Numbered from the stretch's first letter, positions 53,801-63,231 are shown. The stretch is DNA of 64,000 nucleotides from Ignavibacteria bacterium (GCA_019187405.1 JABAQZ010000011.1:1-64000); one strand, 5' to 3'. The notes: generated from the letters alone by a model not told the origin. A program made the numbers and translations.

Positions 53801-55378
53801 TTAGTTTAATTTCCAAATAATGAATGAAACTCTGTTATTCCCATCGAAATAAGGCTCTGATCTGTAAATCTCATTTTTTTTATATACTACAACCGGATCG
53901 CTTTGAACGGAATATCTGTGACTCGTGTAAGTTAATTCAAGACTGTCATAATTACCTTCTGTAACATCGGGGCGGTTCCATAAGGCATGCTGAACCAGGT
54001 AATTAACTTTGTTTTCTTTCAGATATTCATTAAGCCGCTTACTTCTTAAAACTTCTTGATACTTAAAATCATTTACTAATCCGTCTAAATTTATTACTTC
54101 TCTTTCGCCGAAGAAACCGAAATGTCCCGCATCTTTCATAGCAAAAACTGCTTTCTTATCTGTATTATCTTTAATCCAAAGTGATGCTTTATAAGATTCC
54201 AGATTCCAATTGTTTCTAAGATATTCATCCTGCCTGTCAAAATTATTTATTATTTTACTTCCCCAGTAAAATAATATGATTATCAGAAAAGAAAAATAAA
54301 TAATGTTTCCAAAACCAAATCTTTTTAATCTCTGAAGATAATAAAGCGGAAACGCGATAACCAAGGAAAAAAATACTGCAAACGGAATGAAGTACCAATA
54401 AAATATTACCCAGTTAACAAAAAATAAGAGAAATATAAAATGAAGAATGCATGAAACTGAAAATATAAAAATTAATTCCGAAAAATCTTTTCCGGTTATA
54501 TTTTCTCGATTTCTGAAAAAGTAAACGTATGAAATAAAAAATAAAAAAGCAGACAATACAAAATATGTTTCCCTGTATCGAAAAAGTTCGATTAACTTGT
54601 CTGATAATGATGTATCCGGAATACCGGTTTTTAAAAATCCGCTTATGGGGATTATGTTTCCGAAAACAATCAGATTATTTATTAAATAGGGGAGAAGAAT
54701 TGCCGAAACGATAATTATCAGCACTAAAATTTTTTTAATGTAAATAGTTTTTGCATTATTGTTCGAAATTGAATTTATAAAAAAATAAATCATCAATGTT
54801 ATAACAAAAAGAATCATATCGAGTCTTGTAAGAATTAGCAGTCCGCAAATTGCCGAAATCAGTATATCATTCTTCAGATTAAAATTTATCAAATAACCAG
54901 TATTACAAATACTTTTAAACAGAAAGGATAACACAAGTACAGATAGAGCTGATTCCATTCCGTTTAAGCATAGAGGAAATACAAACAGTAAAAATACTGC
55001 GCCGCTTCCAAGGGCTGTCCGTGCGTTAAAAAAACGGGAGACTAATTTAAAAATTACAAAAGCAGATAAAGAAATTAATATGAGCTGTATAAACAGAATT
55101 AACCTAAAAATATTTTCTGGAGACGATTTATAAACCGCAGCAATAAATATTACAAAATATTGCCAGAGCGGCTGAAAGCCGTTTGTCTGATTTATTCCAT
55201 CAAAGGATATTCCGAATCCATTTGAATAATTTAACGCTATCTTGGCATAATATGATGCATCATCAGGAATATGAAATATCAATTCCCCCGCATCGGAATA
55301 GAAAATAAAAATTGTAAAAAAGCAAAAGAAGGCGGCAAGCAGCAGTAAATAAATTACCGTATATATTTTTTTATTCAT
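53801..55378 (-). CDS. GT-C-like polytopic membrane glycosyltransferase (paralogue)
   Basis: This 525-residue inner-membrane protein has about ten to twelve transmembrane segments. The first loop contains DDASYYAKIALNYSNGFG and NQTNGFQPLW, matching the loop of the 49676 protein in spacing and identity at many positions. The soluble C-terminus has VINLDGLVNDFKYQEV, again parallel to that paralogue. It probably transfers a sugar from a polyprenyl-phosphate donor in the periplasm. It is packed eight bases from the GT4 gene at 55387. Confidence 0.78.
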   Translation of the reverse strand: MNKKIYTVIYLLLLAAFFCFFTIFIFYSDAGELIFHIPDDASYYAKIALNYSNGFGISFDGINQTNGFQPLWQYFVIFIAAVYKSSPENIFRLILFIQLILISLSAFVIFKLVSRFFNARTALGSGAVFLLFVFPLCLNGMESALSVLVLSFLFKSICNTGYLINFNLKNDILISAICGLLILTRLDMILFVITLMIYFFINSISNNNAKTIYIKKILVLIIIVSAILLPYLINNLIVFGNIIPISGFLKTGIPDTSLSDKLIELFRYRETYFVLSAFLFFISYVYFFRNRENITGKDFSELIFIFSVSCILHFIFLLFFVNWVIFYWYFIPFAVFFSLVIAFPLYYLQRLKRFGFGNIIYFSFLIIILFYWGSKIINNFDRQDEYLRNNWNLESYKASLWIKDNTDKKAVFAMKDAGHFGFFGEREVINLDGLVNDFKYQEVLRSKRLNEYLKENKVNYLVQHALWNRPDVTEGNYDSLELTYTSHRYSVQSDPVVVYKKNEIYRSEPYFDGNNRVSFIIWKLN

Positions 55379-55386
55379 GAAAATGT

Positions 55387-56451
55387 TTATCGGAATAAAA
55401 CTTTATTATAAAATTCAAAATGTCGCTGCGCCATCACATCAGAAGAAAAATTATTTCTGACTTTCTTTTGAAATTCTTCGGACAATTTCCGGCAAATGTC
55501 ATTATTCAAAAATGCAAATTCAAGTTTTGATTTTAAATCATCCGGATCATTCAATTTAAATATCAATGCGTCGTGATTATTTTTTATGATGCTTTCGCTG
55601 CCGATAAAATCCGAGCTTATTACCAGACATCCTGATTTTCCGGCTTCAAGCATTGTCATTGGAAATCCTTCCGAGACGGAAACAGTCGGCATTACAAAAA
55701 TACCCGCAGAGTCGAATTCACTTTCCATACTTTTTTTTATACCGGTAAAATAAACGGGATTTCCAAGCTTAGCATTCAAATTCTTTAATTCATTTTCAAA
55801 ATCTCCTTCGCCTGAAATAACAAACTCCTTTCCGGATTTTAAAGTATCATTCAAATCAGCAGCTGCTTTGATTAACAGATCAACGCCTTTTTCTTTTACC
55901 AGTCTTGAAGCACAGATTACTTTATTGAAATTTTTTTCGATTTTATTTCCGTTCGATTCAATGTCAATTCCATTATAAATTAATGCAATATTTTCTGCTG
56001 ATTCAATTTTGTTGTCTTTTAAAAAATCGGTAATATGATTATTTACGCCAATGTAATAATCAGAAACATAAAGTTTAAATAAACCCTTGCGCTGTATTAA
56101 GCCGTGTATTGTCTGAACTGTCTTTATCCCGGAAAGTTTCGATGTTAATGCTGCTGCATTGGCAATGTAATGATTGTGAGAATGTATGATTTGTATTTTT
56201 CTACTTCTCGAAAATTGATAAATGTATCTGCTTGTATTGATAAAATTTGAAACTGATCTGTTATAGAAATTTAATTTTTCATAAACTTTAATGTTCACAT
56301 CGAGAGAAGTAAATTTATCAATTGCATCACCTCCGGAACATATTATAAAAAAACTTATTCCTTTGTTTTTAAGATTTTTAACAAGATAATATAAATGAGT
56401 TGTAACACCGTCCGTATAATCGAGTTTATTTGTCAAAAGAAGAATATTCAT
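55387..56451 (-). CDS. Glycosyltransferase family 4
   Basis: This GT-B enzyme of 354 residues has the opening MNILLLTNKLDYTDGVTTHL, an acceptor-lobe HSHNHY, the hinge VICASRLVKEKGVDLLIKAA, and the donor-site motif PTVSVSEGFPMTMLEAGKSG with the E-x7-E pair. It is cytosolic or peripheral and adds a hexose or aminosugar to a lipid-linked glycan. It overlaps the preceding GT4 gene (56448) by four bases. Confidence 0.92.
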   Translation of the reverse strand: MNILLLTNKLDYTDGVTTHLYYLVKNLKNKGISFFIICSGGDAIDKFTSLDVNIKVYEKLNFYNRSVSNFINTSRYIYQFSRSRKIQIIHSHNHYIANAAALTSKLSGIKTVQTIHGLIQRKGLFKLYVSDYYIGVNNHITDFLKDNKIESAENIALIYNGIDIESNGNKIEKNFNKVICASRLVKEKGVDLLIKAAADLNDTLKSGKEFVISGEGDFENELKNLNAKLGNPVYFTGIKKSMESEFDSAGIFVMPTVSVSEGFPMTMLEAGKSGCLVISSDFIGSESIIKNNHDALIFKLNDPDDLKSKLEFAFLNNDICRKLSEEFQKKVRNNFSSDVMAQRHFEFYNKVLFR

Positions 56452-57539
56452 GCATACAAATCATGATATTTATTGAAAACAGAATCCCATGTAAACCTTG
56501 ACGAAAATGATACGGAGTTATCACGAATATATTTCAATATTTGCCTGTCCGAATTCAGCACAGATAAAATCTCTTTAATTTTAAATTTATCACCATACTT
56601 AAAAAGAAAACCGTTTTCACCATTAGTTATATATTCTGAAATTCCCGATTCTTCGGAAATCAGCGCTGTAAGCCCCGCGGCAACAGCTTCGGCTGCAGCT
56701 ATTGAAAATTGTTCATAGAATGATGCGCAGACAAAAATGTCTTTATCTTTGTAAAATTCTGTAAGCTCGTCTGTCGTCATTTTTTTTACGGGAAAGATTT
56801 TCAAGTTATCAATTCTGACAGTATCGAAATCAATATTATCGGAAATTACATACAGCTCAGCATTGATTTCAGATTCAGCAAGACTTTGCAGCAAGAATGT
56901 CAATCCTTTTTCTTTACGTTTAAGATTCCCTTGAAATACAATCTTAAGTTTGTCTGAATAGTTGATTATCTTCTGACATACGGGATTTAAAAAACATTCA
57001 TCAATACCGTTTGGGATGATAACAATTTTGTTTGAGTCTAATTTGTAATATTCTTTGGCTTTATTAATTGACCTTTCGGATAAAAATACCAAATAGTCGG
57101 ATTTAGTCATAAAAATTTTTTCACATAGCTTGTTTTTTGCTTTAAGTACAAATCCCGCTTTATTATTTAATTTATCTTCAAAAGTAATTATCCCATGTAC
57201 ATTATAAATAATATTTACATTAAAAAAGAGTTTGTAAAAGAAAGCAGTCAGTATAAATCTTTCAAACGTAACGATGTGTATATTAACAGGTCTTTGTTTT
57301 AAAAGATAAATCAGAAATCTGAAGATTCCAAGTCTCAGAATTTCAGAATTTGTCTTTGTTGCAGCAACTTCAAACCCGAAAAGTTTTTTAAAAATCGAAT
57401 ATTTATTACCGTCAAAAAAATATTCAATGAAAGCGCATTCGCCGATTTTTGAATATTCATGAAAAATTCTTTTGGCTGCCTTTTCCGGACCGTTTAGTAT
57501 TTCACTTTTATTGTATCTTCCGGCAAAAACTGTTTTCAA
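56448..57539 (-). CDS. Glycosyltransferase family 4
   Basis: This GT-B enzyme of 363 residues has NVHGIITFEDK in the acceptor lobe, IVFQGNLKRKEKGLTFLLQS at the hinge, and the donor-site phrase CASFYEQFSIAAAEAVAAGL with the E-x7-E spacing. The N-terminus GRYNKSEILNGPEKAAKRIF is typical of GT4 proteins. It is nine bases from the methyltransferase gene upstream and coupled by a four-base overlap to the next GT4 gene. Confidence 0.9.
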   Translation of the reverse strand: MKTVFAGRYNKSEILNGPEKAAKRIFHEYSKIGECAFIEYFFDGNKYSIFKKLFGFEVAATKTNSEILRLGIFRFLIYLLKQRPVNIHIVTFERFILTAFFYKLFFNVNIIYNVHGIITFEDKLNNKAGFVLKAKNKLCEKIFMTKSDYLVFLSERSINKAKEYYKLDSNKIVIIPNGIDECFLNPVCQKIINYSDKLKIVFQGNLKRKEKGLTFLLQSLAESEINAELYVISDNIDFDTVRIDNLKIFPVKKMTTDELTEFYKDKDIFVCASFYEQFSIAAAEAVAAGLTALISEESGISEYITNGENGFLFKYGDKFKIKEILSVLNSDRQILKYIRDNSVSFSSRFTWDSVFNKYHDLYA

Positions 57540-57548
57540 CTTTCGGAT

Positions 57549-58220
57549 TTATTTTTTCTTTTTACTTTTTTCATAAAGTTTTATCAAGCCCTTTAGCTTA
57601 AGTTTTTTTCCAATGAAATTTTTCTTCGCAAAATGCTTGCCGTATGCTTGAGTGAGATCAATTTTCTTATCCGATAAAAGTATTACGGCAAAAGTACGAA
57701 GTTCGATATCTTCAAATTCCGAAATGAGAGAGAATTTATGTTTGCTGAAATCCTCGATACTCCAGGAGCTTCTGTGCCTTTCGAATTCATTTCCGTTTAT
57801 AGCATCCTGTTCCCAGTCTTTTCCAATCGGGATATTTATTAAAGTATGTTTTGATTTTTTTAAGCAAAGATCGATCAGTTCCAGCCCTTCTTCTTTCACA
57901 AAATGCTCTACCACATCTCCGAGATTTATTAAATCATAATGCTTATCCATACTTCTTAAGTAATCAAGAGCATTGCAGATATGTATGTTATCGTAAAAAA
58001 ATTTGTGATAATCTTTTATGTAATCAGGAAAGATCTCCAAACCATCTATGGTTCTTTTCCAGTTGCATTCAAAATTATTATCTCCCCAGACTTCAAGAAA
58101 CTCCCGGAATAAAATACCCCATCTTCCGAAACCGACTCCGATATCGAGGATGGTTTGAGGGTTTAAAAGTTTAACAAGCTGAATGTTGTATGAAATGTTC
58201 TGCCAGTTGGATGTGCTCAA
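57549..58220 (-). CDS. Class I SAM-dependent methyltransferase
   Basis: This soluble 223-residue methyltransferase has the AdoMet motif I ILDIGVGFGRWG (~39-50) and the later DLINLGDVVEHF (~115-126). It is not of a type I can assign to a named reaction. In a glycan operon it may O-methylate a sugar or glycan end. The ~25 C-terminal residues are very Lys-rich (KLKLKGLIKLYEKSKKKK). A 51-bp gap separates it from the acetyltransferase gene upstream. Confidence 0.82.
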   Translation of the reverse strand: MSTSNWQNISYNIQLVKLLNPQTILDIGVGFGRWGILFREFLEVWGDNNFECNWKRTIDGLEIFPDYIKDYHKFFYDNIHICNALDYLRSMDKHYDLINLGDVVEHFVKEEGLELIDLCLKKSKHTLINIPIGKDWEQDAINGNEFERHRSSWSIEDFSKHKFSLISEFEDIELRTFAVILLSDKKIDLTQAYGKHFAKKNFIGKKLKLKGLIKLYEKSKKKK

Positions 58221-58271
58221 ATTTTTAATGAAATAATTGCCGAAGCAAAGTTAGCAGGAAACTCTGTTCCC

Positions 58272-58739
58272 TTAAATTTTTTTAATGACTTTCGCGGGAT
58301 TACCGGCAACAACGCAATTAGGAGGAACATCTTTAGTAACGACTGAACCGGCTCCTACAATTGCATTTTCACCGATTGTAATACCGCATAAGATTGTAGC
58401 CGATGAACCAACGGATGCTCCTTTTTTAACATGTGTTACAATTACCTGCCAGTCACTTTCAGTCTGGAGTTCGCCTGTATCCGAAGTTGCTCTCGGATAC
58501 TTATCATTAATAAACGTTACATTGTGTCCTATAAAAACATTATCACTGATATGGACACCTTCACATATAAAAGTGTGTGAAGATATTTTACAGTTTTTGC
58601 CGATGCTTGAATTCTTCTGGATTTCAACAAATGTTCCCACTTTGGAATTGTCTCCAACTGAACATCCGTATAGATTTACAAAATCAAAAATTTTTACATC
58701 TTTACCGAGTTTTACATTTACGATATTTTTTTTATCCAT
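58272..58739 (-). CDS. Hexapeptide-repeat N-acetyltransferase (WbpD/QdtC-like)
   Basis: This left-handed beta-helix acyltransferase of 155 residues has many imperfect hexapeptide turns (IGKNCKISSHTFICEGVHIS, VGSSATILCGITIGENAIVG) and the closing phrase VAGNPAKVIKKI. An insertion around VTFINDKYPRA is like that in WbpD/FdtC/QdtC enzymes that N-acetylate a 3-amino sugar nucleotide. The DegT aminotransferase at 60223 is a natural partner that would make the amino sugar. The enzyme is cytosolic and usually trimeric. It lies three bases from the sugar transferase gene. Confidence 0.88.
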   Translation of the reverse strand: MDKKNIVNVKLGKDVKIFDFVNLYGCSVGDNSKVGTFVEIQKNSSIGKNCKISSHTFICEGVHISDNVFIGHNVTFINDKYPRATSDTGELQTESDWQVIVTHVKKGASVGSSATILCGITIGENAIVGAGSVVTKDVPPNCVVAGNPAKVIKKI

Positions 58740-58742
58740 ATT

Positions 58743-60179
58743 TTATTCAGCTCCTCTGCCGAAAATCATAACGGGAAAAGTTTTAAAGATCAGCTGAAGA
58801 TCCAGCCATGGAGTCATGTTATTAATGTAATAAAGATCCAGCACAACGGAATCTTTGAAAGAAACCGAACTTCTTCCGGAAACCTGCCAAACGCCTGTAC
58901 ATCCGGGTAAAACGGAATGCCTTCGTTTCTGCCACTCGTCATAAGCAAGATACTCATACTCAAGGCAGGGCCGCGGTCCTACGAGACTCATGTCACCTTT
59001 AATCACGTTAAACAGCTGTGGCAGCTCGTCCATTGATGTTTTTCTGAGGAATTTTCCGACAGGCGTTACGTTTTTTGAATTTATTATCTTCATGGAATTA
59101 CCGTTTACATATTTGTCATGCTTCATAAACTCTTTCATATTCATCTCTCTTGTAATATCATTGTCGCTGTTTTTATACATGGATCTAAACTTATAAAAAA
59201 CAAACGGCTCACCATCTTTGCCGATTCTCAATTGCTTAAAAAAAACTTCTCCGGGAGACGAAAGCTTAACAATCAAAGAAATAACAATAAAAACGGGAGA
59301 TAACAATATAATCCCAATAAAGGCTGCAACATAGTCGAAGATTCTTTTATACAAATAATTCAAGTTCTTGTTGATTTTTGGCGAAATATCGACAACCGGA
59401 ATTCCGGAATAGTTTTCAGTTACAATTTTTTCCGGGACAATGTTAAACAGCTCCGAAGTCAGTTTCACAGTCTTTTCAAGCTTGTTGCAATTATCAATCA
59501 GGTCCAAAAGTTTTTCGTATCCGATATTATCAATTGCAATAATTATTTCGTCGATGTTTAAGATTTTTATCTGCTCGCTCAAATCATCAATTTTTCCAAC
59601 GCACAGAATACCCTTAAATATATCCGTGCCTGCAGGAATATCGTCATCAAGAAATCCTTTAATTTTCATGCCGTAATAATTTTCGAAGATCAGCTTTTCA
59701 GCAAGAAGTTTGCCGGATTTTCCTCCTCCGATTATTATGACGTTGCTGTTGCTTAGTATTTTGGTAAAATTCAGATAAAATGGTTTCAGTATAAGCAGTC
59801 TGATCGATGAAACACTTGTCAAAGCAATTATGAAAAAGCAAATTACAAAAACACGGGAAGACAGTATCAGATTGAATTTTATTACAAATGAAAACAAAAT
59901 CAAAATTACGGTGCCATAGAGAAATGACTTTAACAAAGCCGTAAGATGAGGCGCCCGGGTAAGGAATATATTTATTTTATAAAGATTGTTATTCTGAAAT
60001 ATGAAAATGAAAATCGACGAATAAACAAAGAATGTAAGATATGTCAGGATTTCATTTTCATTTACATAAACATTTTTGTTTAAAATGTCTGCTGTGATAT
60101 AGTGCGATAAAATAAAGGAAATAAATATAGATATGAAATCTGAAATCGCAAATATATATTTATATCTCGGATATTTCAT
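58743..60179 (-). CDS. Polyprenyl-phosphate sugar-1-phosphate transferase (WbaP/WcaJ-like)
   Basis: This 478-residue enzyme starts glycan assembly by moving a sugar-1-phosphate to undecaprenyl phosphate. The N-terminal part has about four hydrophobic segments, then a Rossmann-like domain (IIGGGKSGKLLAEKL, ~150-165), and the catalytic domain (~270-478) with KRIFDYVAAFIG, KFRSMY, RKTSMDELPQLFNVIKGDMS and VGPRP. This is the long polyisoprenyl-phosphate transferase type found in exopolysaccharide and O-antigen loci. It sits between the acetyltransferase gene (three bases away) and the aminotransferase gene. Confidence 0.93.
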   Translation of the reverse strand: MKYPRYKYIFAISDFISIFISFILSHYITADILNKNVYVNENEILTYLTFFVYSSIFIFIFQNNNLYKINIFLTRAPHLTALLKSFLYGTVILILFSFVIKFNLILSSRVFVICFFIIALTSVSSIRLLILKPFYLNFTKILSNSNVIIIGGGKSGKLLAEKLIFENYYGMKIKGFLDDDIPAGTDIFKGILCVGKIDDLSEQIKILNIDEIIIAIDNIGYEKLLDLIDNCNKLEKTVKLTSELFNIVPEKIVTENYSGIPVVDISPKINKNLNYLYKRIFDYVAAFIGIILLSPVFIVISLIVKLSSPGEVFFKQLRIGKDGEPFVFYKFRSMYKNSDNDITREMNMKEFMKHDKYVNGNSMKIINSKNVTPVGKFLRKTSMDELPQLFNVIKGDMSLVGPRPCLEYEYLAYDEWQKRRHSVLPGCTGVWQVSGRSSVSFKDSVVLDLYYINNMTPWLDLQLIFKTFPVMIFGRGAE

Positions 60180-60222
60180 AATTATTCCGTTAATATTTTT
60201 TGTAAAAAAAAGTATTAACTAA

Positions 60223-61326
60223 TCATTCAAAAAATTTTTTTATTTTTTCGCAAATATATTCAATCTGATTATCCGTCAACTCGGGAAAGATTGGAAGAGA
60301 AAGACATTTATCTGCCAGATCTTCAGTAACGGGAAAATCACCTTTCTTATAACCGAGATTAGCAAAACATTTTTGAAGATGAAGCGGAACAGGATAATGA
60401 AGTCCTGTGGCAATGGAATTCTCTTTCAGATATTCCTGAAGACCGTCTCTCTTGGAAGTTTTTATGACAAACAAATGATAAACATGTTTTGCGTAATCCA
60501 TTTCTTTTGGAAGTTCAATGTCTCCGGTATTACTAAGCAGCTCTCTGTATTTATCTGCGGCTTCTCTTCTTTTATCTGTCCAAGACTGAAGGCGCTTTAG
60601 CTTTATGCCAAGCACTGCGCCCTGAATGCCTTCCATTCGGTAATTGTGTCCGTAAGTTTCGTGATGATACTTTTGTTTACAGCCGTGATCTCTCATCATT
60701 CTGATTTTTTCGGCAATTTCTTGATCATTTGTCGTAACTGCGCCTCCTTCTCCTAAAGCTCCTAAATTCTTTCCCGGATAAAAACTGAAAGAAGCAGATA
60801 CACCATGACTTCCGATTTTTTTACCTTTGTATTCTGCAAGATGTGATTGAGCCGCATCTTCAAGAAGATAAATGCCATGTCTGTCTGAAATTTCCTTTAG
60901 TCTGTCCAGATCTGCCGACTGTCCGTATAGATGAACTGCAACAATTGCTTTTGTTTTCGGCGAGATTTTCTTTTCGACATCATGCAGGTCAAGATTGTAA
61001 CTGTCTTTTTCACAATCTGCAAATACCGGTTTTGCCCCGCAAAGAACTGCACCCCATGCGGTAGCAATAAATGTGTTTGCAGGAATAATTACTTCGTCGC
61101 CTGCTTTTATTCCCAATGACCAAAGCGCAAGATGATTTCCGTCTGTGCCTGAACTCAATCCGATGCAATATCGGGAATTATGAACTGCTGCAAAATCATT
61201 TTCAAAATCAGAAACGCTTTTGCCCAGAATAAATGAAGAAGCGTCAATTATGTGTTCGATTGATTTTAAAATCTCTTCCCTGACGGTATCATTCTGCTTT
61301 TTAAGATCAATAAATGGAATATTCAA
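60223..61326 (-). CDS. DegT-family sugar aminotransferase (WbpE/QdtB-like)
   Basis: This PLP enzyme of 367 residues has GTDG (60-63), EDAAQSHLAEYKGKKIG (~156-172) and the Schiff-base lysine K186 in SFSFYPGKNLGALGEGGA. The residues around the active site, the RMEGIQGAVL phrase and the HLFVIKT motif match the 3-keto-sugar aminotransferase group (WbpE, QdtB, FdtB, DesV). With the acetyltransferase at 58272 it would form a 3-acetamido sugar. The oxidoreductase or isomerase that supplies the keto substrate was not found in this window. Confidence 0.92.
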   Translation of the reverse strand: MNIPFIDLKKQNDTVREEILKSIEHIIDASSFILGKSVSDFENDFAAVHNSRYCIGLSSGTDGNHLALWSLGIKAGDEVIIPANTFIATAWGAVLCGAKPVFADCEKDSYNLDLHDVEKKISPKTKAIVAVHLYGQSADLDRLKEISDRHGIYLLEDAAQSHLAEYKGKKIGSHGVSASFSFYPGKNLGALGEGGAVTTNDQEIAEKIRMMRDHGCKQKYHHETYGHNYRMEGIQGAVLGIKLKRLQSWTDKRREAADKYRELLSNTGDIELPKEMDYAKHVYHLFVIKTSKRDGLQEYLKENSIATGLHYPVPLHLQKCFANLGYKKGDFPVTEDLADKCLSLPIFPELTDNQIEYICEKIKKFFE

Positions 61327-61337
61327 TTAGTTTAAAT

Positions 61338-62087
61338 TTAATTTGATTTTTTAAAAAATTCTCCGAAAGAATAAAAAATAAAATAAGGCAATGTTGTTAA
61401 ATATCTATTAAACATTTTTTCCGGTTGCTGCTTAAGTCTGTACAGCCATTCAAGTCCGGAATTCTGCATAAACAATGGCGCTCTGCTGATTTCCCCGGTA
61501 TAGAATCTGAATGCGGCTCCGACTCCTGACATTATACCTTTATGTAGTTTAACGTAATTATTTTTCATCCAGATTTCTTGCTTTCCTCCGCCAAAACTCA
61601 CCCAAATAAAATCCGATCGGGAATCATTCAGCCTCTTAATAATATCTTCATTGTATTCTTCAGTCCATTGTCCGAATTGCGGACTGTAAAATCCGGACAC
61701 ATTAATTTTATATTCCGATTTTGCTTTCTTCATAACTTCTGTTAATGTTTCGTCAGTATCACCAAGAAAAAAATGGCTCAAGTTTTTTCCCGATGTTGCC
61801 TTAAAAACATTCTCCATAAAATCAGGTCCGGCAACTCTTTCAATTTCCTTAATGCCTTTTAGCTTTGCAAATGCCGATAACGGCTTACCGTCAGGTAATG
61901 ATAACAAAGAATTGTTTATTGCATTTTTAAGCTCGGGATTTTTTCTGTGAGCATTGACAAGATTTCCTACATCAGTCACGCAAATATATCCGGTATTATT
62001 TTTATTAAGCATATCTAAAGTATATTCTACCGCGCTCTTCATGCTGCAGATACTTATTTTAATCCCTTTGAACCGGAAACTATGCAA
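61338..62087 (-). CDS. WecG/TagA/CpsF-family glycosyltransferase (second copy)
   Basis: This 249-residue GT26-type enzyme has YICVTDVGNLVNAHRKNPEL, SLPDGKPLSAFAKLKG, FFLGDTDETL, and FGGGKQEIWM followed by a final AGLEWLYRLK-like stretch (NSGLEWLYRLKQQPE). It should transfer an N-acetylmannosamine-type or related sugar to a polyprenyl-PP acceptor. The frame opens with TTG at 62087; an internal ATG 15 codons later is possible but would cut the conserved start strand. It lies seven bases after the GT4 gene. Confidence 0.88.
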   Translation of the reverse strand: MHSFRFKGIKISICSMKSAVEYTLDMLNKNNTGYICVTDVGNLVNAHRKNPELKNAINNSLLSLPDGKPLSAFAKLKGIKEIERVAGPDFMENVFKATSGKNLSHFFLGDTDETLTEVMKKAKSEYKINVSGFYSPQFGQWTEEYNEDIIKRLNDSRSDFIWVSFGGGKQEIWMKNNYVKLHKGIMSGVGAAFRFYTGEISRAPLFMQNSGLEWLYRLKQQPEKMFNRYLTTLPYFIFYSFGEFFKKSN

Positions 62088-62094
62088 ATATAAT

Positions 62095-63231
62095 TTAGTT
62101 TAGGACTTTATAAAATGTATTAATTATATTTTGTAGATTTTTTTCAAGAGTAAATTCATTTTCATATTTTCGCTTTGCCGCCGTTCCCATTCTCATTCTC
62201 TGTTCTTTATCATCAGCAAGGCGAATTATAAAATCTGCCGCCTGCTCCGGAGCTTTCTTTTCCGTCAGAAATCCCGTCTCACCGTGTATTACCATTTCTG
62301 AGATAGCCCCGATATCTTTTGTTGATATCACAGGTATTCCGTAAGCCATAGCCTCGATAATAACGAGCGGACAGCCTTCATAAGGATAAAAAGTGGGAAA
62401 AATAAAAATGTCTGTCTCACGGAAAAGTTTATCTTTTTCATTTCCGGTAACCACGCCATTGAAAACTATGTTATTCCTGATTTTATGCTTATCTATTAAT
62501 TCAAGCGCTTTGGATTTGGTCTGCCGCTCATTGTCCGTCCACATGCCGGCAATCTGAAAACTTGCGTCTTTATATTTTGCAATAACTTTGACTGCTGCTT
62601 TTATTACATCGAGAATTCCTTTAGTCTCAAAAAGATTTCCCATAAATGTTATCACAGGATATCTGAATTCATTTTCATTTTTAACTGAAGTATCACTTGA
62701 TATTTCAAAATCCATGCCGTTTGGGAAAGATGTTACATTTTTGACAAACCCTTCGAATACTCTTTTAAGATTTTCGCTGTAAACAATTGCCGTATCAACT
62801 TTGCTCAATGTATATCTTATGAATTTTTTTACAATACCCTGAGAATTATTGTAAAATACATTTCTAAAATAACTGCCTTCATGTAAATGAATGAGAATTT
62901 TTGCATTTGAAAAGTATGATGATATCAAAATAAACAAACCGTCTCTTAAATAAGGTAGAAAATTAGATGAAACCGGAATGTAAACAATATCAGGTTCAAT
63001 TTTTTTTAAAAGCTTTTTCAGATTAAATATTGAAGTTAAGGCAGTCTTAACGTTTGTATAATCGAGTTTTGACAGATTGTTTATATCCCGATGATCCGAA
63101 ATATCCAGGTGACTAACTGAAAATTCATTTTTAATCCGTGAATTTATCAGACTATGAAAGTACATGTTTGATCCGTGATATGGAGGAGGTAAACTTCCTA
63201 TCATAATGATTTTCTTCTTTTCGGATTTCAT
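62095..63231 (-). CDS. Glycosyltransferase family 4 (first gene of the minus-strand operon)
   Basis: This GT-B transferase of 378 residues has the opening IIMIGSLPPPYHGSNMYFHS, LIHLHEGSYF in the acceptor lobe, VITFMGNLFETKGILDVIKA at the hinge, and the donor-site phrase FPTFYPYEGCPLVIIEAMAY with E-x7-E spacing. It is the most upstream gene of the minus-strand glycan operon and is divergent from the 63424 gene across a 192-bp AT-rich gap that must hold both promoters; no convincing consensus was recognised there. Confidence 0.92.
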   Translation of the reverse strand: MKSEKKKIIMIGSLPPPYHGSNMYFHSLINSRIKNEFSVSHLDISDHRDINNLSKLDYTNVKTALTSIFNLKKLLKKIEPDIVYIPVSSNFLPYLRDGLFILISSYFSNAKILIHLHEGSYFRNVFYNNSQGIVKKFIRYTLSKVDTAIVYSENLKRVFEGFVKNVTSFPNGMDFEISSDTSVKNENEFRYPVITFMGNLFETKGILDVIKAAVKVIAKYKDASFQIAGMWTDNERQTKSKALELIDKHKIRNNIVFNGVVTGNEKDKLFRETDIFIFPTFYPYEGCPLVIIEAMAYGIPVISTKDIGAISEMVIHGETGFLTEKKAPEQAADFIIRLADDKEQRMRMGTAAKRKYENEFTLEKNLQNIINTFYKVLN

